Assembly: GCA_020850015.1 (NCBI GenBank)
Contig: JADZFF010000028.1
Coordinates: 1-44,946, forward strand
From: Bdellovibrionales bacterium
GTDB lineage: Bacteria > Bdellovibrionota > UBA1018 > JADZFF01
Reading direction: 5' to 3'
DNA: 44,946 nucleotides
Shown here piece by piece: positions 1 through 8,847 of the stretch. The notes below the pieces were generated by a model, which searched no databases, was not told the origin of the DNA, and saw nothing but the letters and a program-made list of their open reading frames with translations. Within the stretch, counting starts at the first letter, position 1, and every line of letters begins with the position of its first letter. Position numbers and translations under genes: made by a program.

Positions 1-1109
1 ACGAGCTTGTCTTCCCGATTCAGGACCTCGACCGAGGCCAGAGCCTTCACGAACCTCACCTCGATGAGGCCCTTCCCCTTCACCTTCAGCGTCACGCTCC
101 GGCGAGGGGGCACCTCGAAGGGCCTGAAGAGGAAAGGCGGCTCCACCTTCACCTCAGCCGCGTAGACGCCCGGAGGAACCGCGGTGCCAAAGGCGGCCGT
201 GAAGGTCTTGAAGGGGATCCGGTTCCCGTTCGCCTCGATCTTGTAGACCACCACCGACGCCGTGGGATCGGGGTTGTCGACGAAGAGGTTGTTGCTTTTG
301 GACATCTGATTCTGGATCTGCCCCAGCTGCTCATGCATGTCGGCCTCGGAGTCGGCGAAGCTCACGTCGCCCAGGCAGGCCAGGCCCTTGGCCTCGTCGC
401 TGTTCGGGTCCATCCCGATGGCCACGACGTACACCTTCATGTCCAGCACGCCGCTCTCCTCGAACTTCTTCACGAGCTCGCAGGGATCGCCCCCGCAGGT
501 TTCCTGACCGTCCGTGAAGAGCACGATGCGCTTCGGCCCGTCGTAGGTCTTGAGGTCGTCGTAGGCTGACTTGATGCTCTTCGCGATCGGGGTCTTCCCC
601 GTGGGCTCGATCACGGCCACCTTCCTCGCGATCTCGTCGAGCGAGCGGGCCCGGAAGTTCACGGCGCGGTAGTCGTCCGAGCAGTCCTTCGTGCGCCGCG
701 CCCCGTATACCCGAAGGCTCACCTCGGCCTTCTCCTTCCACTGCTCGATCAGGTAGCGGGAAAGCAGGCGCTTGGCGAAGTACATCTTCGTCTTGTCCTC
801 CTCCAGCATCTCGGCCATGGACCCCGACCCGTCAACGATCACCTGGACCTTCGGCGGAGGGCCTTGCGGTCCGGCCGTCTCTTCCCCGTAAACCACCTCG
901 AGGTCGGCCTCCGTGGGCTTGCCCGCCTTGCCGATCACCGTCGGGCTGAGGCCGTCGTCGGGGCCGGGGGGGCGGACGACCTCCTCTTTCTCCCCTCCCT
1001 TCCCTTTCTCGGAGTCGAAAATCATCTTCGTCTGCGCCGCGGCGGCGCCCGCCGCGAGGAGCGCGGCCGCCGCGCCGCATACCCAACCTGCTTTGCTCCG
1101 TCCTTTCAT
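1..1109 (-). CDS. Secreted von Willebrand factor A-domain protein (3' end beyond the window)
   Basis: The frame is open from 1109 to base 1 with no stop, so the C-terminus is missing. An N-terminal signal peptide rich in Ala ends near GAAAAQ. After an acidic linker comes a VWA domain: strand VQVIVDGSGSMAEM carries the MIDAS DxSxS motif (metal-ion-dependent adhesion site), followed by a conserved threonine in EPTGKTP and by IVLFTDGQETCGG. VWA domains of this kind bind protein ligands through a divalent metal; the ligand here is unknown. After the domain a beta-rich segment (VVVYKIEANGN, PPGVYAAEVKVE) looks like an Ig-like or PEGA-like repeat. An AAGGGA Shine-Dalgarno sits 9 bases before ATG 1109; ATG 1115 is an alternative but lies only 3 bases from it. 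It begins 14 bases after the stop of the outer-membrane protein gene, as the last visible gene of the large operon. Periplasmic or surface location is inferred from the signal peptide. Confidence 0.85.
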   Translation of the reverse strand, partial: MKGRSKAGWVCGAAAALLAAGAAAAQTKMIFDSEKGKGGEKEEVVRPPGPDDGLSPTVIGKAGKPTEADLEVVYGEETAGPQGPPPKVQVIVDGSGSMAEMLEEDKTKMYFAKRLLSRYLIEQWKEKAEVSLRVYGARRTKDCSDDYRAVNFRARSLDEIARKVAVIEPTGKTPIAKSIKSAYDDLKTYDGPKRIVLFTDGQETCGGDPCELVKKFEESGVLDMKVYVVAIGMDPNSDEAKGLACLGDVSFADSEADMHEQLGQIQNQMSKSNNLFVDNPDPTASVVVYKIEANGNRIPFKTFTAAFGTAVPPGVYAAEVKVEPPFLFRPFEVPPRRSVTLKVKGKGLIEVRFVKALASVEVLNREDKL

Positions 1110-1123
1110 CCCCATGCTTCCCT

Positions 1124-2410
1124 TCAGTTGGTCGGCTTCAGGAACTGGCAGATGAAGTCATCCAGACGCACGCCCACGGAAACCGACCAGTAGGTGTAGG
1201 ATTCCGAGGTGACGGTGTTGGGGGCCAGCCCCTCCGGAAAAAGCGTATCACCCGCCTGCTGCCCCGAGAACGCCAGGTTGTACTTCATCACGCCGTAATG
1301 CGCGTCGATCTCCCAGCGCTTCAGGAAGGGGATCCAGTAGAAATAGAGAAAACCCGTCACCCCCACGCGCCACTCCATCGCCGAGCCGCTGCCTTCGGTT
1401 CCCCGGAGCACCGCGACGTCTCCGTTCTCGACGTCGAGCGCGCTCACCAGGGGATAGAAGGAGCCGTCGAGGTAGATGCGGTGAAGGGACATGAACGGGA
1501 AGAGGCGCCGAGTGGTCCAAACCACGGAGTTGAACTCCCAGGCGAACCGGACGCCGAGGCCCAGGCTCACGTAGTCCGAGCTGATCACCGCCTCGTCGGG
1601 GTTCGTCGTGCGGAACTCGTCCACGAGGTAATGCAGGCGCAGCGTGGGCCTGAACTTGCCGCCGAACATCCTCCGAAATCGGTAGTTCACGGTGATCTTG
1701 CTGTAGGACTGGTCGGTCACCGCGTCCTCGCGATAGTACGTGGAAGTGGGAAAAACGCCCGAGTAGCTCTCCCATTCCAGCCCCCAGCGCCAGATGAACT
1801 CCGGGTACCATTCCACGATCATCGAGGAGAACCGGTAACCCGGAACGATCTTGTAGGCGTTGCCCGAGGTGTCGCTGTCGGTGGACAGATCGCCGTTGAA
1901 GTAGCCCAGGCCGATGTGGATGTACCCGGGGTCGCCGGGGATGTCCGGAGGATCGAAGCCGCTGACGTCGAGCTTCTCCTCCTCGTTCTCTTCGCTCGCG
2001 AACGAAGGGGAAGCCAGCGGCACCGCTAGATCGTCCTCCGCGGGCACCTTGATGATCTCCTCGAGATCGAGCTTCACGAGGGCCATGCCCGCCTCGACGG
2101 ACTGCACCTCTCCGCGCGCCATCATGTCGAGCCCCACCTCGGTCTTCCGGAAAAAGAGCACGTAGGTGCCCGGAGTGTAGACCTTCCCCTGCGTGTCGAC
2201 CACGATGAACCCCGCCTGCTCCCCGTCCACGCGGAGCGAGCGCTTCACCGTCTCCTCGATGCTCTCCTTGAGGAAAGGGTTGATCTCCTGGGTGTCGCCG
2301 GGTTTGGCGCGCACGGCCTCCTCGGGCTTGTCGCCGAGCACGGCCAAAGCCGCGCGCGGCGCCACCGAGGCGGCGGCCGCGAGGAATAGGAAGATCGGCC
2401 TGAGCCTCAT
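1124..2410 (-). CDS. Outer-membrane beta-barrel-like protein
   Basis: A protein of 428 residues with a clear signal peptide (MRLRPIFLFLAAAASVAPRAALA). Residues of about 25-150 form a mixed domain with an NPFLKES helix and beta-strands (GFIVVDTQGKVYTPGTYVLF), then an acidic linker (EENEEEKLDVSG). From about residue 165 the sequence alternates short amphipathic strands with aromatic ends (YIHIGLGYFNGDL, FSSMIVEWYPEFIWRWGLEW, SKITVNYRFRRMFGG, YWSVSVGVRLDDF), typical of a transmembrane beta-barrel. No specific family is recognised. A GTG codon directly precedes the ATG at 2410; AGG four bases before the ATG favours the ATG. It lies between the Ig-like giant lipoprotein (26-base gap) and the VWA protein (14-base gap), so it may anchor or export the large surface proteins of the operon. 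That role is inference from position only. Confidence 0.8.
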   Translation of the reverse strand: MRLRPIFLFLAAAASVAPRAALAVLGDKPEEAVRAKPGDTQEINPFLKESIEETVKRSLRVDGEQAGFIVVDTQGKVYTPGTYVLFFRKTEVGLDMMARGEVQSVEAGMALVKLDLEEIIKVPAEDDLAVPLASPSFASEENEEEKLDVSGFDPPDIPGDPGYIHIGLGYFNGDLSTDSDTSGNAYKIVPGYRFSSMIVEWYPEFIWRWGLEWESYSGVFPTSTYYREDAVTDQSYSKITVNYRFRRMFGGKFRPTLRLHYLVDEFRTTNPDEAVISSDYVSLGLGVRFAWEFNSVVWTTRRLFPFMSLHRIYLDGSFYPLVSALDVENGDVAVLRGTEGSGSAMEWRVGVTGFLYFYWIPFLKRWEIDAHYGVMKYNLAFSGQQAGDTLFPEGLAPNTVTSESYTYWSVSVGVRLDDFICQFLKPTN

Positions 2411-2436
2411 CACACCTGATTGATTTTACACGGGGA

Positions 2437-5400
2437 TCAACGCACGCGGAACACCGCAGCGCCCGGGCGGTCCACCACTACCGTGAGGTTGCTCGCGGGA
2501 AGCGTGAGGATCGTGTTGAAGTTGCGGTCCGTCGCCAAGACGTTGACGTCCCAGGTGCCCGTGTCGATCGAGAACACCTGACGGCCCAGCCGGCTGATGC
2601 CGTACAGCATGCCGTTCGTGGTGTCGTAGGCCATTCTGCGCCCCGAGGAGGGCGTGTCGGTCTGCGAGGAGCTGATCTCCATCACGCCCACGAAGCTGAT
2701 GTCGCCCGAGGCCGGCACGGCGGGGGCCGGATCCTGCAGAACGGCGATCCCGCCCGTACCCGCCAGGTAGATGAAGGCCCGGTTGTTGGCGCTGTCCACC
2801 AGGATGTCGGTGGGCATGCTGTCGATGTTCGTGCCATCGAAGATGTCGATCGAGGTGAGGTAGACCGGCGGATTGCTCGTTTCCACCGGCGCGATGTTGA
2901 ACACATGCAGGCGGTAGCGCTGGGCCACCTGGCTTTGCGTGGTGACGTAAAGCCGCTTGGAGTTCGTGTTCACGCCCAGGCCGTACACCGTGTCCGTGGG
3001 CACCATGCCGCCCGGGAAGATCCCCACGGCGGGCGCGCCGTTGCGGTCCCACATCACGTTGTTGCCCGTGTCGGTGGCCCAGAACACGTTGTTCCCGTTG
3101 AAGATGTAGGAGGCGGTGGGCCTGCGTCCGTAGCCGCTCACGCCAGCGTAGTGGTTGGTGGGGCAGGCGCCGGCGCACTGGTACGCGGAGGTCAGAGTGC
3201 TCGGAAGCGCCGTGAGATCGCCCTTGAGCTTCACGGAGTTCATCGTGTTGGTGTGGGGCCCGGTGCGAGCGAACTTCGGCGTCAGCACGGCGTTGAACAC
3301 GTTTTCGCTCTCCCAGTAGTAGGAAATGCGCTCGCTCACCTCGCCCGCCACCCAGGGCAGGAGCTCGTAGCGGTTCCAGTTCCCGGAGGAAAGCACCCCG
3401 TTCGGCACGGTGATCGTGCCGTCGGTGAAACGCAGGAACCAGATGAAGTTCCGCGTGAAGGGCGCGAGCAAGTAGCTCCCCGTGAAAACGAGGAAATCCT
3501 GGTTGTTGGGGCCCGCCGTGGTGTGGATCAGGTCCTCGGTCGTCCAGTTGATGTTGGCCACTCCGCCGCCGCGGGCCGTGGCGACGTCGAACACGGACTC
3601 CGGCACGAGGTAGACGTTCTTGACCTTGAGGTTCCAGGAAACGGTCGCCGTGCCGCCGCCGTCCGTCACCACGCACTTCACCACGTGCTCGCCCGGCTTC
3701 AGGGGCCCCGCCACGCCGTCCGGGTCGGCCGATCCGGCGAGCAGGTCCGGCCGGTAGCTGAACGCCGGGCCTTCGTCGGCCTTCAGCACGTTGTCCACGT
3801 ACCAGCGGTAGTGGAGCACGTCGTTCACGTTCGCGTCGGTCGCGGTCACCGAGAACGACGCCGTTTCCAGCTCCTGGACGCTCACCACGGGGCCGGTGCC
3901 GGGGACCGTGCCGCTGATGATCGGGGTGGCCTCGGCCGTGGGCACCACCGGGTCCTGGATCTTCAGGTTGAACTCCACGGTGTCGGTTTCGAGCGTCACG
4001 GTGTCGCGCACGCGGATCCGGATCAGGTGCCCGCCCGCCGGCCCAGGGCCGTAGGGAGCCGTCATGTCGTCGGTTTCAGGGCCCGGGCCGTCCGGGTCCG
4101 TGTAACGCGGCAGCCAGGTGATCACGCCGGGAACGTCCACGCCCGGCACTCTCGGAGGATCGGAGCCGTGCGGGGTTTCGCCAGGGGCGCCGATGCAGAC
4201 TCCGTTCTGAAGGCCGCAGGCCCGGGGCGAAACGAGGATCGTGTACTCGAGCGGATTGCCCTTGGAGTTGTTCACCAGGGTCTCATACCGGAATTTCTGC
4301 AGCGACAAGCCCGATACGCTTTGCTCCATGTAGTGGTCAGGCACGGCGCCCGCCATGCGCGGGCTCACGAAGAACACCGGGGCCTGCACCGTGAGCTCCA
4401 GGGGCGTGGATCCCGCGGCCTTGAGCGAGAGATCGCCGTTCCGGCCCTTGTCGCCGGCGTCGTTCACGTAAAGCGTGGAGCGGTGCGTGCCGAGCTGGCC
4501 TCGTTGCGGGCACCACTCAAGCCGGTAGCCGGCCACGTAGTAGGCCCCGGCCTGGTGCGGCGGATCGATCATCGTCAGGCGCGGCACCGCGAGGCTCGGA
4601 TCCAGCGCGCCGCCAGGCACGAGCCGGCACTCGTCGACGAGGAGATTGCCATCGTAGGCCGGATCGTACTCCAGCGGCTCGATCGGCCAGTGAGGGAGCA
4701 CTCCGTGGCAGTTCTGCTGATACGGGGCTTCGGGGCTGTCCAGCGAGAGGAGGCCGGGCATGGGCGGCGAGCTGTGCACGAGGTTCGTGCCGTTCGCGTC
4801 CTGGCATGTGGTCAGGTACGGCGAGAAGGCGCCCCAGCCGCCGAGGGGCGTGTAGGCGTCGACGTCCCTGACCGTGAAGTCCTGGCTGTAGTAGCCATCC
4901 GCCAGCCAGGTGAACTTGTTGTTCGCGCCGATCGGCATGAACTCCGGCGGGTTGTTCCGGTTCTTCACGCGCACCAGGAAATGCCCGTAGACCGTTTGGC
5001 GCACGCCCGGGTTGGCGGGGGCGTCGTTGGCTCGGACCCGGACGATGAAGCCCTCGTTGCTCGAGAACTGCTTGGCCTCCTGGTCCGTGGGGTTCCAGGT
5101 GATGCGCGCCGTGGTCTCCGAACCGATGCCGCCGGGCAGGCTGTAGTTGATGTTCTGGATCGCGGTGGTCAGGCCCGGAGGCTTCGGCACCCAGGCGCCC
5201 AGGGCCACATCCCAGACGTTGGGCTCGGTGGCCACCTGGATCGTCCGGAAGTCCGTGGTCTTGTCCGGGTCCTTGAGGAAGAAGTTGTAGGTGCTCGAGT
5301 TGCCCTCGACGAAGTCGCCGAGGTCCACCGGGTTCCCGGTGGAGTCCGCGATCGGCGTGCCTGGGGGCACGAAGTCCGAATACGTGAACACCGGAGCGTC

Positions 5401-8400
5401 GTTGATCTCCTGGACGGTGATGCTGATGTTGTGCAGCCGGATGTTCGTGCCGACCGGGAAGGTGTGACCGTTGTCGTTCACGGTCACCTGAAAGGTGTAG
5501 CCGTTGGCGATGTCGTCCGTGGAGTGCCGGTAGCGGATGTAGCACTTGCGCGCCTGATGGTGGGAAAGGCCCGCCGTGGAGGTGCAGGGCGTGCAGCCGT
5601 TGAAGAGATTGGGCGAGTCCACGGCGGGCGTCCGGCAGAGAGCCACCGTGCCCGTGGGAGCCTGGCCGATGTAGGCGTGCGAGAAGGTGTAACGCTCGAA
5701 AGATTCCTGAGGAAGCATCGGGAACGCCATGTTGTCCGTGGCCTCGATGGGGAAGCCCAAAAGATCGTTCCCCTCCACCACGATCGTGGAGGCGCCGGAG
5801 TTGAAGGATGGCGGAGTATTGCGGTCCTCGAAGCGGATCACCATGGGGCGCGTGGGGATCGGCCCCGGATCCAGCACCCGGGTCACGTTGCCGTTGGCCG
5901 TGGACTGGGCGGGCGTCATCAGCACCGCGGCGTCGAGCGTGTAGCGCTTCCCGTTCGGCGAGCGGACCGTGTAGCCGGCGGGAATCACGAGCGGGTTCGT
6001 CGTGTCGGTGCGGCTGAACTGCACCTGGCCGTTCCACTGGAAACCCACCGCGTTGGTCAGAGTCACCGTGGGATCGCTTAAGGGCGTCGTGAGGCGGGTG
6101 ACCTCGTTCACGGCCGTGGAGGCCCCGTCGAAGAGGTGGGCCACGAACTCGAAGCGGTCCACGCCCAGCGTGGAACCGTTGGCCGCGAAGGGGTAAATCT
6201 CCCAGTACTCGTGGTCCATCACGTTGGCCGGGTTGGAGACGGTCACCGAGGCGTCCGCCAGCGGCGCGGAAAGCACCCGGATCGCAGTGGGCGGCACCAC
6301 GATGGTCTGGCGCACCACCTGGACGTCCAGGAACGTCGCCGCGGCCGGCATGACGTAGTTGTCGGTGACGAGGTACTGGATGCTGTGCACGGTATTCCCG
6401 AACAGCGACTCGTCGGTCCGCACGAGCATCCCGTTCGGGATCGTGGCGTCTGTGCCGCCCACCGCGCGAGAGAAGCGCACCGTGCCGATGCTCCCGCTCA
6501 CGGGCGCCAGATTCGACACGGTGATCGTGGGGTCGGAGGAGGCCGGGCCCTCCATGATCACGAGGGTGCCCGGCGGCGCGGTGCGGTTGATCGCGCGCAG
6601 GGGCACCGAGAGGTATTCCATGTCCGGGGTGAGGGTGGCGGCCTCGGCCACTTCCCACTCGATCCGATGCATGGCGTTCGCCGGGAAGTCCGTCCGGACC
6701 ACGAAGCCCTCGGGCACGATGATGTCCCCGCCGCCGTAGACGACGGCCCGCTGCAGAAGCGCCGTCCCCGCGTAGGGCGAGCGGAGCGCGGCCGAGACGC
6801 AGAATTCCCCCGACCCCAAGCGGGAGATCGCCGGGCCGGGCCGGTTGAAGCGCTTGGACCAGTTGTAATAGACTTCGGGTGTCGAGCAGTCCCGGACGAA
6901 CGAAGCCACCGGCCAGGGGATGCCGCGATACTCGATGTAGGGGGGATCGATGTCCTGATCGATCCCGTCGTTGTTCATCGTCTGGAAGTAGGACTGGTCG
7001 CTCAGCGTGGCGTTCTGCGGGGCGGCCGGCCCCCAACAGGCCATCTGGTTGCGGTCCTCCGCCACGACCGGCACGGACAGCAAGGGGGCCGTGCCCCCGT
7101 GATCGTCCGAGGCGTTCACGAAGAGGTTGCCCGCCTTCAGCATGTGGGTGGGGCGCCAGGTGTAACTGAACACCGTCTGCGGCACGGGCACGGTTTCCAC
7201 CGTGCTCCCGTTCGCCGTCAGGGTGCTCCCCAGGCTGCCGGAGATGCTCACGTTCACGAGGTCCGGCGGAGTGGCGCCCGCGAGGTTGTCCGGGTCCTGA
7301 ACGATCACCTCGAAGGTGAAGAGCTGCCCCAGCCCGGGGCCCGGCACGTTGGTATCCGGGTCGTCCCCGAGGCAGGCGTCGTACTCGCGAGCCGGATCGT
7401 GAAGAGGGTTCGTGGGCGTGATCCCGCCCCCCACCACGAAGGGCGGGGAGTTGATGTCGGTCACGGAAACCGACACGATCCGGAATTCCAGGCCAAGTTT
7501 TCCGTCGTCGAGTCTCAGGCTCAGAGAACCCGATCCGACGCGGGCATCGGCGTTGTCGGGCGTCCACTCCAGGCGGACGAAATCCTCGGTGACCGCGCTC
7601 ACCGTGCCCGCTCCCGCCTGCACCGCCGGCGTGCCCTGAGTGAGGTTGCGGAGCGTGGGTTTGGTCGAGAAGCCCGCGTCGGCGAGCGACCACAGCAACG
7701 GGTCGAAGTCCGGATCCTCCCCTCGAAGGTCGCAGAACCAGGGCTGCCCCTCGATGAGCGACGTGGAGCAGATCCCGAAGATCAGGGGCTTCCGGTTCAC
7801 GTCCTGGATGAAGAGATCCCACTGCACGGGGATGACGCGGCCGCCGTCCGAGATGAGCACCTCGAGATCGTAAGGCGCGGGCCTACCGTCGTCGAAGTCC
7901 GGCAGCCAGTAGAACTGCTGGAGGTTCTGGAGCACCACCTGCCCGTCCTGCCTCCAGACGTAGAACAGAAGGTCGCCGTCCGAGTCGCGGGCCTCGGCGG
8001 TGACCGTCAGCGGCACGCTCTCCATCCCGTTGACGGCTCCGGCCGCAGTCGTGGCGAACTCATCGATGTAGGGCGGGTTGTTGATCCTGCCGAAGGGGTA
8101 AGGCGGCGCCAGCACGTTCCCGTCGACGTCGTGACTGAAGTCCACCCCAACCGTCGCGGCGAGCGCGAAGAACTCCGGGTTGTTGGAGAGGCTGTTTCGC
8201 AGGAACTTGTACAGAAGATCCGGATTCATGTCCCGGCTCAGCCCGAAGGACGCGATGCGGTCCTCCACGAGCTGATTCACGTAGTCCTGAAGGACCTCGA
8301 TCTCCCCGCGCGTGAAATCCTGCACGAGCCGGTTCGGGTAGTTCGAAAGCAGCTCGTAGACGAGCGTGGACTCGAGGCTGGGCTGCACCGGGTTCTCGTC

Positions 8401-8817
8401 GAACACGAAGGAGTAGAGGGTGGTGTCGTGGTACTCCATGTCCACCTGCAGAACGAGCATGCCCGACAGGATCAGGCCCTTCGGGACGATCGTGGAGTGG
8501 TTCACCGAACCGTCGAGCAGCAAGCTGTTCGGCGGGGTGACGTTGAAGATCGTTTCCAGCATCCCGTTCGTCGGGAGCACCTTGCGAAGGTAGACCTGAT
8601 ACTTGTCGTCGGAGTAATAGACGAACTCGGAGGTGTTGTACTGAACCTGGCCTCCGGGCGGGATGACGATCTTCTGGGTCTCGGGAGCCTCGCAGCCGGA
8701 CAGGAGGAGCAGCGCCACGGAGAGGGTCTGACCCCAGCTCAATACGAGCCGGGCGGCCAGCCGCCGCGCGCGGGAAGCCCCCGCCAGCTCGAATTTCACT
8801 CCCCCCACGTACCGCAT
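2437..8817 (-). CDS. Giant Ig/cadherin-like lipoprotein (2126 aa)
   Basis: The N-terminus has a long basic n-region, a hydrophobic stretch and lipobox LLLSGC (Cys about residue 42), so a lipoprotein is predicted. The body repeats an Ig/cadherin-like signature: N-x-PP at domain starts (NNPPYIDEF, NSPPFVVGG, NTPPSFNSG, INDAPVFTY, NNPPEFMPI) with D-x-D-G-D or DPDF/DPD turns that resemble calcium sites at domain junctions. The middle third has a different repeat type with NPLVIPAGYTVR or TIPNGMLVRTDE segments. The C-terminal quarter (about residues 1780-2126) has strands such as NNVFWATDTGNNVMWD, KRLYVTTQ and NRAFIYLAG, which look like an NHL/YVTN-type beta-propeller. An AAGGAG sequence lies 4 bases before ATG 8817. 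It follows the FG-GAP gene by 30 bases. Function unknown; adhesion or a structural surface role is inferred from domain type. Confidence 0.88.
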   Translation of the reverse strand: MRYVGGVKFELAGASRARRLAARLVLSWGQTLSVALLLLSGCEAPETQKIVIPPGGQVQYNTSEFVYYSDDKYQVYLRKVLPTNGMLETIFNVTPPNSLLLDGSVNHSTIVPKGLILSGMLVLQVDMEYHDTTLYSFVFDENPVQPSLESTLVYELLSNYPNRLVQDFTRGEIEVLQDYVNQLVEDRIASFGLSRDMNPDLLYKFLRNSLSNNPEFFALAATVGVDFSHDVDGNVLAPPYPFGRINNPPYIDEFATTAAGAVNGMESVPLTVTAEARDSDGDLLFYVWRQDGQVVLQNLQQFYWLPDFDDGRPAPYDLEVLISDGGRVIPVQWDLFIQDVNRKPLIFGICSTSLIEGQPWFCDLRGEDPDFDPLLWSLADAGFSTKPTLRNLTQGTPAVQAGAGTVSAVTEDFVRLEWTPDNADARVGSGSLSLRLDDGKLGLEFRIVSVSVTDINSPPFVVGGGITPTNPLHDPAREYDACLGDDPDTNVPGPGLGQLFTFEVIVQDPDNLAGATPPDLVNVSISGSLGSTLTANGSTVETVPVPQTVFSYTWRPTHMLKAGNLFVNASDDHGGTAPLLSVPVVAEDRNQMACWGPAAPQNATLSDQSYFQTMNNDGIDQDIDPPYIEYRGIPWPVASFVRDCSTPEVYYNWSKRFNRPGPAISRLGSGEFCVSAALRSPYAGTALLQRAVVYGGGDIIVPEGFVVRTDFPANAMHRIEWEVAEAATLTPDMEYLSVPLRAINRTAPPGTLVIMEGPASSDPTITVSNLAPVSGSIGTVRFSRAVGGTDATIPNGMLVRTDESLFGNTVHSIQYLVTDNYVMPAAATFLDVQVVRQTIVVPPTAIRVLSAPLADASVTVSNPANVMDHEYWEIYPFAANGSTLGVDRFEFVAHLFDGASTAVNEVTRLTTPLSDPTVTLTNAVGFQWNGQVQFSRTDTTNPLVIPAGYTVRSPNGKRYTLDAAVLMTPAQSTANGNVTRVLDPGPIPTRPMVIRFEDRNTPPSFNSGASTIVVEGNDLLGFPIEATDNMAFPMLPQESFERYTFSHAYIGQAPTGTVALCRTPAVDSPNLFNGCTPCTSTAGLSHHQARKCYIRYRHSTDDIANGYTFQVTVNDNGHTFPVGTNIRLHNISITVQEINDAPVFTYSDFVPPGTPIADSTGNPVDLGDFVEGNSSTYNFFLKDPDKTTDFRTIQVATEPNVWDVALGAWVPKPPGLTTAIQNINYSLPGGIGSETTARITWNPTDQEAKQFSSNEGFIVRVRANDAPANPGVRQTVYGHFLVRVKNRNNPPEFMPIGANNKFTWLADGYYSQDFTVRDVDAYTPLGGWGAFSPYLTTCQDANGTNLVHSSPPMPGLLSLDSPEAPYQQNCHGVLPHWPIEPLEYDPAYDGNLLVDECRLVPGGALDPSLAVPRLTMIDPPHQAGAYYVAGYRLEWCPQRGQLGTHRSTLYVNDAGDKGRNGDLSLKAAGSTPLELTVQAPVFFVSPRMAGAVPDHYMEQSVSGLSLQKFRYETLVNNSKGNPLEYTILVSPRACGLQNGVCIGAPGETPHGSDPPRVPGVDVPGVITWLPRYTDPDGPGPETDDMTAPYGPGPAGGHLIRIRVRDTVTLETDTVEFNLKIQDPVVPTAEATPIISGTVPGTGPVVSVQELETASFSVTATDANVNDVLHYRWYVDNVLKADEGPAFSYRPDLLAGSADPDGVAGPLKPGEHVVKCVVTDGGGTATVSWNLKVKNVYLVPESVFDVATARGGGVANINWTTEDLIHTTAGPNNQDFLVFTGSYLLAPFTRNFIWFLRFTDGTITVPNGVLSSGNWNRYELLPWVAGEVSERISYYWESENVFNAVLTPKFARTGPHTNTMNSVKLKGDLTALPSTLTSAYQCAGACPTNHYAGVSGYGRRPTASYIFNGNNVFWATDTGNNVMWDRNGAPAVGIFPGGMVPTDTVYGLGVNTNSKRLYVTTQSQVAQRYRLHVFNIAPVETSNPPVYLTSIDIFDGTNIDSMPTDILVDSANNRAFIYLAGTGGIAVLQDPAPAVPASGDISFVGVMEISSSQTDTPSSGRRMAYDTTNGMLYGISRLGRQVFSIDTGTWDVNVLATDRNFNTILTLPASNLTVVVDRPGAAVFRVR

Positions 8818-8847
8818 CTGACTCCTTCGGGCACGGGCCCCGCGCGA

